64,000 nucleotides of DNA from Aradus depressus (GCA_963662175.1 OY759216.1:47199087-47263086); one strand, 5' to 3'; positions 32,229-44,224 are shown, counted from the stretch's first letter. Notes: generated from the letters alone by a model not told the origin. Program-made: numbers and translations.

Positions 32229-32548
32229 AGTGGTATCCGTGCTGGCCCTCTGAGCTCAAAATCGTGGGTTCGAAACACGGCCGAGGGCTTTAGTTTATTT
32301 TATCTGGGAGATAAAATAAACTTAAGCACGCCGTCCTTCGGATGGGACGTTAAGCGATGGTCCCTAGCCTGTACCATGTCAGGTACTCGTTAAAGACCCC
32401 TTTCCCTAGGTGAAAAAAAATTTAGGGTAGGCAAAATTTAGGACTCCAGTAGTAGAGTCAGACTCATGTCCAGCAGAGTGACGAAAGAGCGCTTTAATAG
32501 TTGGCGATATGACCTCGTAGTTAAAGCCCGGGCATGAGTCATAATAAC
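32229..32548 (+). mobile_element. SINE-1, near full length, plus strand
   Basis: Starts inside box A (AGTGGTATCCGTGCTGG). Box B is GGGTTCGAAACACGG, then the central domain CCTTCGGATGGGACGTTAAG, and it ends in GCCCGGGCATGAGTCATAATAAC. One mutation in box B and no clear TSD. Confidence 0.88.
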
Positions 32549-33947
32549 TAACTAATGCTGACAAGATTTAAAAATTACCTTATTTGATTGGATTGCTCCC
32601 CTGATATCTTGCAATCCATTGAAGTTATATAACCGAAACTTGGCACGAACTAAAGAAGAAACAAATTCACAGTTGTCCCCTCTTCAAATGTTCAGCCTGA
32701 TTTCGGCCTGTCTATCCAAGATAGAAACAATTACAATTTTGATAATTAATTTTATACACAATGGATTTGTCAGTGGTTTGTTTACTCTTCCCAGTGCCTG
32801 ACATCCGATGAACTCATACATATTTAATTTTTCCGAAGGGCTCCTCAATGCAAAAATATATCAACCTCGTTTATATTTTTTTCTCGACAAACGACCTACA
32901 TATGTTACGAGTTTTACCATGGTTTTAGGGTGCCCTAGGTCGAAAAAACCCTGGTCCATTATTTCTTTTTTTGCCCACACTGGTCTTTTCCCATGGAGCA
33001 CAATAATAAATAAATAAATAAAAATAGGATACTCCACTAAACAGAAGATTGCATTTCTCTTCATCACTGTCTAATGACAAAATGATTTGATTTGAAGTAC
33101 GACAAGAATGAAGAAGTTCCACAATTTTAATTATAAGGAGTAATGTTCTCCTAAGCTCAAATTAAGCGGAAGACAAGAAGCAGCTGTCAAAAAATAATTT
33201 CTTTACTTTTGTTTTTATTTATGCTAAGATAGCATTGGCTTTCCTTCCATGGAAGTTCTTTTCTCCAATCAATCTCATCCCACTTCCAGGCCGATAATCC
33301 TCCCTGAAGATTGAAGTGGAGCTAGCCGAGAGACCTGTTACTTTAAAGTAGACTATTGTAGCCTCCTCTACCTCATATTAAGTTGGAGGAATCAGGATGG
33401 CCTCATTCCGGTGGTATGTCGATGGCTTATATTTTATATATGACTTATTATTTCGTATATATTCTACTAATACTAATATTCTACTCAACAAATCTAGGGC
33501 TGAAAAAAGTGAAGGTTCATTATTTTTATATCTTAGGGTAGGTCTGTCTGTAGCTCAATGGCGAGATGTGGGCTAACGAGTCAAGCTGCCTTTGTATTTT
33601 TTGTAAATCTCTATATCCCATTATTTGTACTTGAGAAAACATGTTTAAAAATTTGTTAACGGTTCTTCAAATTGCTAACCTTAAGAAAGACTGGTGTTAA
33701 TTTTTGATGAAGAAAGAATAAATAGGGAAGGAAGGTGAAATATGGGGCTGTCGGCTTCTCGTTTAATTTTAAAAGAAATTGACTATCTCATGTCAAACAT
33801 GAAATATAGCCTTGGTAGTGACAGAATGAGAAAGTGCATTTCTACAAGAATTTTGACGTGGAAACTTATAATGATTCATTTTTAAAAAATTAATTCTCCA
33901 TCTTGCCTTAATATAGAGCTGTCATACTACTTAGTGGTATTATCATA
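32549..33947. other. No gene recognised
   Basis: Overlapping short frames at 32619-33122 on both strands have no recognisable domains. A copy of CTGTAGCTCAATGGCGAGATG at 33549 resembles a tRNA box A, but no box B or acceptor stem follows. Confidence 0.45.
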
Positions 33948-34473
33948 TACATATATAAAGCTGAAAATGTCTGTGCGTTGTACCGCTATAACTCAAGAAC
34001 GGCTTGATGGATTTGATTAATTTTTTTTTTTTTAATTTTTCATCATCGTCTATGGAAGGTTATAGGCGTATTAGTACCTCAATATCTGGTCCATCCCAGC
34101 ATCCACCCACGCAATCTTTGTAACTCAAAAACCACTGCAATGATTAATGAGGAATCTTTTTGAATAGATAAGTTTTATCTACCGGAAGGTTAAGGTCTAT
34201 TTTTTAATCAACCCCTGGTCCATCCCAGCATCCACTCACGCAATCTTTGTAACTCGAAAACCATTGCAACGATTAATGAGAAATCTTTTTGAATAAATTA
34301 GTTTTAGCTCCAAAGCTAGCGTTACTACAGTTGAAGGACTATAAGCCTTATTCCGTATGAATAATTGAAAATTATAACATCATGAATGTACTGTCGAGGA
34401 ACTGAATAGCCTTATAGGAGATATTGGGAGAAAAGTCAAAGTTCCCCGGGCAACGCCGGGTATTACTGCTATT
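33948..34473 (+). mobile_element. Helitron/Helentron-like non-autonomous element
   Basis: Starts with TATACATATATAAAGCTGAA and TGTCTGTGCGTTGTACCG. Near the 3' end it has the hairpin CCCCGGGCAACGCCGGGTA (34445-34463) followed by TTACTGCTATT. This combination, AT-rich start plus CCCGGGCAACGCCGGG hairpin, is known from Helentron-type elements in arthropods. Inside it lies a direct repeat of period 129 bp (34087-34215 and 34216 to about 34320, starting TGGTCCATCCCAGCATCCAC). There is no coding capacity. Confidence 0.55.
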
Positions 34474-35277
34474 AAATATTATTATTAAAAACGTACACTA
34501 TTTATTTCCATTAAAACCCATAACATGATAGAATAAGTCATATAATAATATAGCATATAAATTAGTTATTACATTTTTAAGTCGGACACACAACTAATTA
34601 GTAATAACAATAATAGTAAAAAATATAATAAAATATATAAAAAATGAACAGATAATAGAAAACAAAAATACTAATACTAATATAATAATTATATTTTAAA
34701 TAATAATAATCATTGTTTATAATTCTTCTAAAATTGTCTTTTTCAAGACGATATTTCGGAACGTTCTTACGTCCGTATATATGAATCAATATAAGATAAA
34801 CCAAAACTAATAAAATAAATGAGTAACTTATAAAAAAAAATTATACTAATAATAAAAATAATAAACAAAAAGTAATTCCGAAAGACCTTATAGGAGGATA
34901 TCTGTATAAGAACTTAGCCAAAAATAATAAACATTTTATTGTATCAATTATTTTCAAGAATTGTGGAAAAAGGACATAATAAAAAATTAATTCCTTTTTA
35001 TCGTGACTGGTATTGTTAAGAGGGAAAATATTTTAATTTTTCTTAATAACCAATAATGTTTCAGATTTAAACAATGCAGCCAAAGGCAGGATTATCATGA
35101 TGATTCAATCACACTTGATGTTAATGATATATACTGGGGGGTGGGGTGATGCAAGCACCCAATGCTCTTAGCTCTTCTTCCACTTTGCCTTGCCTTGTCT
35201 TACCTGGATCTGAAGATACCAAGTCTTTCATGAAGGACCTGGTCTCCCAGTTTTCTTTGAAAATCGTGGTCTAATCT
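34474..35277. other. No gene recognised
   Basis: Very AT-rich to 35000. 34735-34790 (CAAGACGATATTTCGGAACG) resembles a decayed Penelope-type stem but lacks the core bases. Confidence 0.4.
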
Positions 35278-35341
35278 TCTAAGATATCTTCCCATAGGAT
35301 ATCTTCCCAATAGGATATCTTCTCTATAAGATATCTTCCCA
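35278..35341. repeat. Short tandem repeat, about 17 bp unit, four copies
   Basis: The unit is close to ATAGGATATCTTCCCA. The core GATATC is a palindrome, so each unit can pair with itself. It ends exactly where a SINE head begins. Confidence 0.75.
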
Positions 35342-35394
35342 CGTTCTTGAGCTCAGAAGGCAAGCACGCATACAACTGAGCTACCGGCGCCCTC
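35342..35394 (-). mobile_element. SINE-1 head only
   Basis: CTTGAGCTCAGAAGGCAAGC and AACTGAGCTACCGGCGCCCTC correspond to the tRNA-like head. Box B is cut. Confidence 0.75.
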
Positions 35395-35424
35395 AGGATT
35401 TTATGTAGGTTGCTCGGTTTGCAA

Positions 35425-35880
35425 GATACGTGCCGAAAACCGTCCTAAAATTTCGTTTTAAAAAAACAAATTTTTTATTAACGCCAAAACGGTTAGTCCT
35501 ATCGAAAAATTTGTTCTTATCAAAAATGTTCCTTATTAAATTCCCAATCGGTAGTTAGTCCTTAAACTTGAGATAAGAACAATAAGACTCAAGTTATAGC
35601 GCCCCAAAAAATGGATAATACATTTCCATAGGAAATATTTCAAAGTAATTCCCCCACCCCCTCTCAAATTCATTTCACAGTTGCATTACTGGATATCAGA
35701 AAAGCATATTCAGAATTACGCCGTACAATGAAACAAAGAAAACCGCCGACGCCAACACATTACTTTCTCTTATGTCTTCAGTATAAAATTAATTTGAGAG
35801 TGGAAAGGGTGAGTGTAAAAAAGTGGTTGGTATAAAAAAATTCTGAAATGGTCACATAGTTTTGTATTTTTTTAGCTTCT
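35425..35880 (-). repeat. R repeat, inverted
   Basis: GCAAGATACGTGCCGAAAACC, AACGGTTAGTCCTATCG, AAGTTATAGCGCCCC and AAATTCATTTCACAGTTGCATT appear in the reverse of the R order. Confidence 0.75.
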
Positions 35881-37394
35881 ATGGATTGTGATCTTCAGGG
35901 TCATGGGTGTCAGGTAACTAACACAGTACACCCCGAGGAGATCAGTGGGAAATGAATATCTAGATAGCCTGACTCCTGTAAGTCGTAGTAGTCCGTTGAA
36001 CGCACCCAGTGAAGACCTGTTAGTTGCCAAAGTTCGCTCATTTTGATACTAGTCCTCCTATATTTTTAAAAATAAATACAAGAGAAGAAGAAGCGAAAAA
36101 GAACCCAAAACCAAACAATTAAATAGTTAGTTTGCTGATAAAAAACGGGTCCTGTTTCGGGTGGCTGGTGGAAAAGGAATAGCTGTCTTCATGCAAACTA
36201 ACAATCAGCTAACTTCAAATGCATCGAAAAGTACATAAAAAACAAACGGATAGATGCATTTTTTTCTTAAATGTATTAAAAGATTAGTGTCAAACAGAAA
36301 GACAATTATTCCAATACAATTTAATGGAATTAATCCTTTATAATTGAATATGGGAGAGACAAATAGAGGCAACGAAGGGTGAAATTGTTTGGTTTGGCTT
36401 GGTTTAGTGGAGTCATTTGAAAGTTTTGCCTGGTGCAGAGATAGAGAAGAGACATCTGAAATAGGATTGTAGACAGCTCCCAAACCACATCGGTCTCTCC
36501 TGTTAAACGGAAAATAACTTGATAATTGACAAGTCCTGATTTTACTGACACTCCTACTAGAACTACTGGGATACATTATAATAATCCTAGACTATGGTTC
36601 CGGTCAGGTCTATCTAACTATACTGTTTACTGTACCAGATCCCAAAATGATAACGACATAAGAAATTTTTCAGTCAGAACCCTCTGCCTTCATGTTAGCA
36701 ATTAACAGTGTATAAAAAAAAAAAATTCTGGTGATATAACGGAAAGAAAAATAATTTGATCTATCTCTGAGTCTCAATTCACCTTCCCATTTCCTAGACA
36801 AAAACAACGACAATTTAAAAATACAGTCCATAAGCAAAAGTGAAAAAGTTATTTGAAAAAAATTGTAATCTATTTGTCTATAAAGAATATAAATATACAT
36901 ATATATAATATATACCTGAGGCAGTCCTCCTCCCAGCGATGCCAGCTTGAAATTATGGAGAAAATTGAGAGGGAGGTGAAGTTTTTTGGGGGAGGAGGGA
37001 GATTTTTTCGGATATATTTGACAAGAGAGTTTCGTTTTACAGGAGAGGGTTGACAATTATAAACTAAGTGGTTATAATTATCAAATTCAGATAAATATTT
37101 TGTAAAGATTCAATAAATTGGTAAGTGTTTTCGTTTTTGTTTTAACGTCATTTTGTACTCCCAACGCATTATTTATTTCATGACTTTGCTTCCAATCAAT
37201 ACTATGTGTTGGGAAGTGTAAAGAAAAATAGAAATAAATGTCAACGAGTAGGAAATATTATAGAAATGAAAAATAAAATAGAACTCAGCTATTGGAAATA
37301 GAGAAATAACGTAAATCGTAGATTGGGGCTTAGTGATCGTAAAGAACAAAGCAGGGCTCAGCTTCAGGGATTTTGTCGTCGTAAAATATTCAAA
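35881..37394. other. No gene recognised
   Basis: Frames at 36205-36576, 36330-36551 and 36670-37056 overlap on one strand, show no domains and have composition typical of AT-rich non-coding DNA. Confidence 0.45.
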
Positions 37395-37765
37395 TTAAAC
37401 CTTTCTCCCACACTCTCTTTACCTCTCAACACTCTCCCCATCTCCCAACACTCTCCCTATCTCCCAACACTCCCCTCATCTCCCTACACTCTCCCTCCCT
37501 CCCTTCCTCTCAACACTCTCCCCATCTCCCTTCTCCTTTCCTCTCAGCACTCTCTCTATCCCCTGACTGTGTCTTTCGACCAACATTCTCTTTCTCTCAA
37601 CATTCCACCTTCCTCCCAACACACCCTTCCCCCAATTCTCTCTCCTTCTTCCACCACTATCCTTTTTTCCCAACACTTTCCCTTTCCCCCACCACTCTCT
37701 CTTTCTGACAACACTGTTCATTTCTCCCAACACTCTCACTTCCCCATCGCTCAACCCTCCTAACT
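37395..37765. repeat. Pyrimidine-rich minisatellite, unit about 16-20 bp
   Basis: More than 20 irregular copies of a CTCTCCCCATCTCCCAACA-like unit make a 370-bp stretch that is nearly pure C and T, with A marking each unit (AACACTCT). The 146- and 107-codon frames across it are repeat artefacts. Such strand asymmetry could form triplex DNA. Confidence 0.85.
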
Positions 37766-38149
37766 TGCGGCTTCCAGGCATAACGTATACCAGTCGCAAT
37801 CGATACAGGAAATAGGTGAACTCATAACGAATACTGAAACTGGAGATTGAAATTGGCCAATCAGCAGCTTCTAATTGGACTTCAGGATGATACTTACCAC
37901 AAATTGCAAGTCGTCACTCTTCTTTGTTTGGAAACCATCTTAACTTCTAAGGTAGGCAAATTAATTTCCGGAAAGTGCCGAAATTAGTTTAAAATATTGT
38001 GCTCATTACGTGGAGAAGACCTGCATTTTATTGCATTCCTGCGTATAATTAGCTCTTCCTGGTTCAAAATCACGGGCCTTAAGCAATTCAGACTGTTCCC
38101 CAGAAACTCTTACAAACAATATTAATAAAGGAAAAGAAAGAGCACCAGT
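37766..38149. other. No gene recognised
   Basis: No open frames of note and no known repeat words. Confidence 0.45.
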
Positions 38150-38325
38150 AGCTCAGTCGTATGCGATGTTAGGTACTAGTTAAAGACCCCTATCCTGGGT
38201 GAATAAAAATTTAGACTAGGCACTAGAGTGACATGTCCACTAGAGTGACAAAAGAAAGCATTGTTAGTGGGCGATTTGACATTGTAGTTAAAGCCCAAGC
38301 ATGAGTCATAATAACTAAATTAAGG
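38150..38325 (+). mobile_element. SINE-1 with central deletion
   Basis: Box A region (AGTAGCTCAGTCGTATGCG) is joined directly to TGTTAGGTACTAGTTAAAG, so box B and the central domain are missing. The tail half follows (AAGCATGAGTCATAATAAC). Confidence 0.78.
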
Positions 38326-38414
38326 AGAAGAATATTAATAAATATTCTATAACAAAATGTAGGTTTATATATTTAATTAGTCTCAATCTCTATCTATACC
38401 ACAAATACTAGAAG

Positions 38415-39315
38415 AACTACATGCTAAACTTAAGACCTTCATCGCTCCCCCCCCTACATTCCCATCGCTCCTCAGCCATCCACAATTCATTCCTTGTCCA
38501 GGCCTCCTCTCTTTGGAACTCCCTGCCTCCCCCAATCCGTCACTCTCCTTCCGTGGCTCCCTTCAAATCATCACTATTCCAATTCCTCTTCACCAAACAA
38601 TCCACTCCTCTTTGATCTCTCCCCCGTATTCTCTAATTCGTCAACCTTAATTATCTAATCATTCTAATCACTTTTCCCCCGCCTTTTTTTTTTTTTTTTT
38701 TCTATCTCTTTCTTGTCTTTGTCATTCTCTAGTTTTATTATATTTTCTTTATCATATTTTCTAAATTATTCGTTCATAATCAATAATATTGATTTTTGGC
38801 TCATTTACACATTTATATATTTTTAATATGCATTTATTTATTTTTTATCTTATCTTATTTTCTGCTTTCTAAATTAATTTTATTTTTAACCTTGGCTGGG
38901 CATCCTTCCTTCTCTTTTATAATCAACCATCATAGTACTATGCTCGGTCGATTTATATTTATATTTATATTTATATATATTATCAATTTTATCTCTTTCT
39001 TAGTTGTATGGATTTGCTTTTTTTCTTTTTTACTTTTTCTCTTTTATTTTTGTAGATACTTTTATTTATTTTGTTTCATCATATAGAAGTTGTTAATTTT
39101 ATGTTTTTTCCCATTTTTTTTATTTCCTGTTTATCTATTTTTTAGTTGTATAGTTTTCCTCCAATGTAGCACTAATTTTTATTTACCTACCTATCTTTTT
39201 ATTTCTTTGTTCTGATACTATATTTCATTGTTTCATTTTCATCACTCTCTGTATGTATTTATTCTTAGGGGACCTCGGTCCCAGAATAATAAAATTTATT
39301 TTCATTTCATTTCAT
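38415..39315 (+). mobile_element. 5'-truncated non-LTR element with (ATTTC)n-like tail
   Basis: The frame from 38421 contains FLVQASSLWNSLPPPIRHSP followed by SVAPFKSSLFQFLF. 'WNSLP..IR.S.S...FK..L' is the usual end of reverse transcriptase proteins of the CR1/L2/Nimb group. The stop is at 38613-38615. A long T-rich 3' UTR leads to AGGGGACCTCGGTCCCAGAA, a small hairpin at about 39268-39288, then AATAATAAAATTT and ATTTCATTTCATTC. The hairpin plus short-repeat tail is typical of such elements. No TSD found. Confidence 0.7.
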
Positions 39316-40551
39316 TCATCGAAAACTGACGATCTGAAATTAATCATAAAATTAAGTTTATTAGTTATTTACAAATTACTTTATAGTTATCAAATATTTC
39401 TTTCTTTCTTGATCTGTGACCTGAGCAACGAACATGTTTGTTGACTTTTTCTCGAGGTGTCTTCTTTTTTTATTTTTTGAGGAAGTGCTTTTTTCTGTTA
39501 TTATTAAGATTTCAATTTTTTAAAAATGTTTTTCATGTTTTTAAAAGGTTACTTACTATACAGGAGGGAAAACCCCCGGGGCGGCTGGAAAATGGGACAC
39601 TTCGGAATGTAAACTTGATGAACTTCCACATAGTATTTGTTAAGTCGTGGCTGAAGATGGTAGCAATACCCAAAGTACTCCCATATTTTATATATATTTT
39701 GAGAAATAGACAATGTTTTTAAAAAATAAGTTTTTCTTTATTTTTTCAATAGTTCGCCACTATTGCGACGGACGGACGGAGATAGCTGATAGATTTCTAT
39801 AAATGTTTCCCTTTTTCTTGTTTTCAACGTATGCAACCCTAAAAAAAATGCATTCATTATCAGCCCAAGACGTTTCACTAATCTGTAGAACGTTTTAAAT
39901 TGTAAGTCTTTAGAGTCTGTATAAAATATGTGACCAAATTAATGGCCTTGCTAGTTTGATAAATGGAGTGGCTTGGTGTTGATGAAGTTGTGAATTATTT
40001 ATGAAGGAGGTTGCTCTGTCAACCTCACTAATAACATTCATGTTTAACAATGTCTAGACATCTTACGCTAAACAGGCATAAGTCCACACGTCATCACAGT
40101 AATAGTTACACTTTCATGTTTGCCTATACTCAACGGATTGATATTAGAAATTGTCTATTAATTTGTTCTTTATTATACAAGGGATCAGCAACATATGGCA
40201 ATACTTCGGAATATTGGTTATCCTCTACAACAAAAGTTGTTTTTAACAGTCAAAGCGCTGTAGAGTTGAGTTTTAAGTCGCCGTAAAAACCTATAATTAA
40301 ATCTGAAAAAAACTGTCAGGAAATTTAATGCTGTTTTCAATGGTGTAATTGAATTTGATTTTTGACAAATACTTTTTGAGATATCAATTTTATGCAAAAA
40401 AGTAGGAAAATTAAAAATTTTAGGAAATCAAGAATAACTTCTGAAGGTGAACGAATCGGACCATGGTTTATTAGAACTATATATTTATTTTATTTTTATC
40501 ATTATTACATGTTCGTTAAATATTAAACCTCTCGGGGATGTTAATATGTTG
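39316..40551. other. No gene; two Penelope-derived fragments
   Basis: 39433-39480 (TGTTGACTTTTTCTCGAGGTGTC) is a family 4 end on the minus strand. 39610-39735 is a family 1 end, plus strand: CTGAAGA at 39651-39657, one T, GGTAGCAATACC, then CAAA in place of GAAA, GTAC, TC. The G12 change should kill catalysis. The rest is featureless. Confidence 0.6.
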
Positions 40552-40650
40552 AATTTTTCCGGCATTTTTTCCAGAGGTGTCTTCTTTTTTCTTTTTTGAC
40601 AATGTTTCGGGATACTTTCACGACCCTTCTTCTGGTCACTATGTACGACG
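40552..40650 (-). mobile_element. Penelope family 4 end fragment
   Basis: TTCCGGCATTTTTTCCAGAGG, GACAATGTTTCGGGATAC and CTTCTTCTGGTCACTATG. One arm only. Confidence 0.7.
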
Positions 40651-40859
40651 ATTTGGTTCATGAAATATAATGAAAATCGGTCAAGTAGAAGTTTTCAGAA
40701 ATAACCCTTCAAAAATCGCGAAAAACGCGAGCAAATTGAGTTACGTAACATCCCGTTTTACATCAAAAATACATTTTTTGACGTTTATGGCCGCAAAATT
40801 GAGCAAATTGAAATGTTTAAGTATTCCCCTAGTCAAAAGCTATTCATGACACTACGTTT

Positions 40860-41045
40860 TTTAAAACATTGTCTATTCAAAAAAATGTAACATATATATA
40901 TTACGAGAGTACTCTCGGTATTGATATCATTTTCAGAAGTATTTGTTAAGTCGCGGCTGAAGATGGTAGCAATACCAAAGTACTCCCATATTATTTATAT
41001 TTTGTGAAATAGACAATCTGTTTAAAAAACCATACTTTTTTCTTT
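40860..41045. mobile_element. Penelope-derived palindrome, family 1, decayed
   Basis: Inverted arms start ACATTGTCTATTC on the left and end GAAATAGACAATCTG on the right. In the right arm CTGAAGA (40957-40963), one T and GGTAGCAATACC are intact, but the GAAA has become AAA. The left arm motif is degenerate. Confidence 0.65.
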
Positions 41046-41399
41046 ATTTTTTAAAAAGCTATTCACCTAAAAAACACCAGGGACAAGCAGCACCTACGTT
41101 CCATTTTCTTGATGGCCATTTGTTGTAAAACTTTTGTTGCCAAATTGAATTTAAACCATTAATCGCCTTTGCTATTGATTAGACAACAAGAGGAAATTTA
41201 CATCTTAACTTTACCCTTTGTCTGAGGGAACGAGGAATTCAAATTGAAAAGTTGTTTGTTTCTCTAACTAATAGGTACACAAACTGTTTTAGAGTCGTTT
41301 GGCAGCCAACAGTGTGGCTTTACCAAGGGTTTAACTTGACCAGAACCCTGATTTACAAGCCCTGTCTAACATCCGTCAATTACCCATTAGGGTATTGTA

Positions 41400-41690
41400 G
41401 TACCATTAGGTTACTGTAGTACCGTAGGGTACTGTAGTACAAAGAAAGTAGATGTACAATGAAACAAAAAATACAGCTGACGCCAACTCATTACTTTCAT
41501 ATACCCAGTAATGTCGGCATGAAATGATTTTGAGAAGGGGCAAGGGGAGAAAGAGTGATGTATAAGCGTGGTTGGTATACGAAAATCCTGTAATGGCCAC
41601 ATCACATCTGCACCTTTTATCTGCACCTATAAAAGTTTGCTCATACCTGGCTTGAAGACATATTTGAAACTGTAATAAAGTAAAGTGATT
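41400..41690 (-). repeat. Short tandem block and R repeat fragment
   Basis: 41400-41440 has three copies of a GTACCRTAGGGTACTGTA-like unit. 41450-41690 is inverted R sequence (TACCCAGTAATGTCGGCATG, AAGCGTGGTTGGTATACG). Confidence 0.6.
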
Positions 41691-42246
41691 CTCCCTCAAA
41701 AATTGTTTTTATATTAAATATAAATAAAAAAACATTCCGTAGTTATTTCTGGTTTTCCATAGTATATTCCATAATTCATTGGACAATGCGATACAGAAGC
41801 AACCTGCAATACAGAAACATTCTCTAGATCAACCTTCCAATAGCCTCAGTACTTTAATAACGCCCTGAAATTATCTTCTATAATTACACTTTGAATTATA
41901 GTTACTAGGATTATGGTCAAGTTTCCTTCGGCCCTTCACCAATTAATGAATTTCTCTTAAGACTATACAATATAAGTCCTATTTGAGTAAAACACCTACC
42001 AAGGTTAATTACTCCCAAATTTATTTATTTACCTGCGGTATCAAAACAGCAGAAGTTTCGCCATATAAATATAACTGATTTTAAATTTATAGCTAATTTC
42101 ATAAAAATGAACGCATTTCATTCGCAACGTCGCAGATTTAAAAATATTAATAACACAAAATGGGTTAACACTTATTAGTATCATATACTTTACGGAACAG
42201 ATAAGCTGGGCAAAGAAAATTGTCTCAAGATAGAATATCCTATATA
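41691..42246. other. No gene recognised
   Basis: AT-rich sequence with no recognisable features up to the Tc1 element. Confidence 0.5.
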
Positions 42247-43866
42247 CACTCTATCAAAAAAATCTGTGAACACTCACCTGGGTTTCCTTCAATTTGTAAT
42301 TGTGGGCATAGGAAAAAAATGTTCACAAGGAAATTACACTTGTTTAACACAATAATCAATAAACACTTTATTTCCCAAAAGATAACACAAAATATTATTC
42401 AACTATACAGTATAATAAAATTTTAATTGGAAATAACGTCCCTTAAGGGCAAAAAAAGTCTGTGAACACTTACCTATATAAACAGAGATGAGCCTACAGC
42501 CAAACAACAAGAAGGGATTAGCTTCATAACAACTGTCTCCTATCAATGGAAGTGCTCAGTAGTATTTATTAAGCCATCAATATGGAAGTGCAAGTAGCAG
42601 TTCGTGAATTGATTGTTAAGTTAAGAAACGAAGGAAGAAGTATTCGCGAAATAGGCAAAATAGTAAAGAAAAATCCTTCTACAGTGCATAATATTATTTA
42701 AAGATTCAATGAATTAGGCTGTGCTTCCAGCAGACCACGATGTGGACGCCCTACCAAGTTAAATCGCCTTCACACACGGGAAATCTTAAAAACTGTTCGT
42801 GATGAACCCAGTACCAGTGCGCCAAAAATTGCACAAATCTTGTTACGTGACTATGGCGTAACAGTAACACCTCAAACCATAAGAAACAGGTTACATGAGA
42901 ATGGTTATAATGGTAGGGTTCCTCGGAAGAAACCATTTATAAGTGAAATGAACCGTAAGCGCCGTTTACAGTTCGCAAAAGAATTTGTTCAAAAGCCTCT
43001 AATGTTTTGGCAGTCAATCATTTTCTCTGATGAGTGTAAATTTAGTGTGTTTGGATCAGATGGACGACAAAAAGTGTGGCGAAAAGCAAAGGAGGCTTTA
43101 AAACAAAAAAATTTACGATCCACAATGAAACAAGGAGGTGGTGGTATTATGGTCTGGGGATGTATGAGTAGTAGAGGAGATGGAAATCTCCATGTTATTG
43201 ATGGAATAATGGACAAGTATGTGTATATTGAAATATTAAGAAATAATTTAAAGAAAAGTGCCGAGAAATTGGGGTTGGAAAGAACATTTCTGTTCCAGCA
43301 GGATAATGACCCCAAGCACACAGCTCATTTAGTTAAGGAGTGGCTTCTGTATAACGCACCCCGACGCCTTAATACTCCTCCCCAGTCCCCAGACCTTAAT
43401 CCCATAGAACATTTATGGGATGAAATTAAACGCCGAATAAGAGTACGTGGCGTGAAAAACAAAGCAGAACTGAAAGCAGCCGTTGCAGAAGAATGGGGCA
43501 CAATTTCCGAAAAAGTGACTTCAAGATTAGTAGGATCCATGAAAGAAAGATTAATAGACGTTATAAAGAAGAAAGGAGGGCCTAACAGCTTCTAAAACAT
43601 TTATTATTATTTATTTTAAAAAATAATTACCTCATATTATAATGTGTTCATAGACTTTTTTTGCATTTAAGGGACGTTATTTTCAATTAAAATTGCATTA
43701 CACTATATTGTTGAATAATATTTTGTGTTATTTTTTGGGAAATAAAGTGTTTATTGATTATTGTGTTAAACAAGTGTAATTTCCTTGTGAACATTTTTTT
43801 CCTATGCCCACAATAACAAATTGAAGGAAACCCAGGTGAGTGTTCACAGAATTTTTTGATAGAGTG
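42247..43866 (+). mobile_element. Tc1-family transposon, complete, 1620 bp
   Basis: The ends CACTCTATCAAAAAA and their reverse complement lie between TA dinucleotides (42245-42246 and 43867-43868). The terminal inverted repeats are long, about 226 bp (42247-42475 and 43641-43866). Each holds two direct repeats. On the left, TCTGTGAACACTCACCT is at 42263-42279 and TCTGTGAACACTTACCT at 42459-42475; their mirrors on the right lie at 43834-43850 and near 43642-43654. This IR/DR layout, known from Minos and Sleeping Beauty, gives inner and outer transposase-binding sites. The two TIRs differ by only a few bases, so the insertion is young. Confidence 0.95.
42582..43595 (+). pseudogene. Tc1 transposase (DD34E), intact but for one stop codon
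   Basis: One frame of 337 codons, the usual length for a Tc1 transposase, starts MEVQVAVRELIVKLRNEGRS. The N-terminal paired-like helix-turn-helix (residues 1-110, with RSIREIGKIVKK and the GRP box CGRPTKL) binds the TIR. The DDE nuclease follows: first Asp in IIFSDECKFSVFG, second in FQQDNDPKHTA, Glu in PDLNPIEHLW. Exactly 34 residues separate the second Asp from the Glu. The ATG at 42582 was chosen because it opens the helix-turn-helix in frame. The only defect is TAA at 42699-42701 (residue 40, where a tyrosine codon would need one change). Restarting at 42840 would lose the DNA-binding domain. The whole catalytic domain is open, so loss of function is recent. Confidence 0.93.
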
Positions 43867-44067
43867 TATATCCGACCCAATGATGGTTCGTTTGGAATTA
43901 CGTTGAATTTTTGATGACATCATAGATCAAAATTATTTATTATTTAACTCATAGCACTTAACATTTTGTCATATTTTTTTTATCATACATAACTTATTTA
44001 CTGTTAATTATAATTATTGACTTGAACTAACATTTCGTAAACTCTAGTGATTTTAAAAATATTTTTT

Positions 44068-44172
44068 AGTTTATGTATGTTCAGATTCACCACCTGAGGA
44101 TGACAAATTGGCGAAACTATTTGTATAGAAAATTAAATTGTTGGACTGATACTTCTGTATTAATTATTTAAC
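44068..44172 (+). mobile_element. Penelope-derived end, family 3, single arm
   Basis: TGTTCAGATTCACCACCTGAGG matches 16277-16296. CTGAGGA 44094-44100, one T, stem II GACAAATTGGC with a mismatch, GAAA 44113-44116, CTAT, TT. The outer end GTTGGACTGATACTTCTG is shared with 16600. Confidence 0.65.
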
Positions 44173-44224
44173 AAATGAGTTCATAACTGAAAGGATGTAT
44201 GTACCTAGAAGGTATAACTGAATG

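Noticed and set aside
33545..33620. tRNA-like CTGTAGCTCAATGG
   Set aside because: No box B, no T-arm and no closing acceptor stem follow.
36205..37056. Possible small secreted proteins
   Set aside because: Overlapping frames, AT-driven hydrophobic composition, no signal for transcription and no recognisable motif.
37323..37799. 146- and 107-codon frames
   Set aside because: They are products of the pyrimidine minisatellite with no domain or start context.
42989..43321. 110-codon minus-strand frame inside Tc1
   Set aside because: Antisense to the DD34E transposase catalytic domain.
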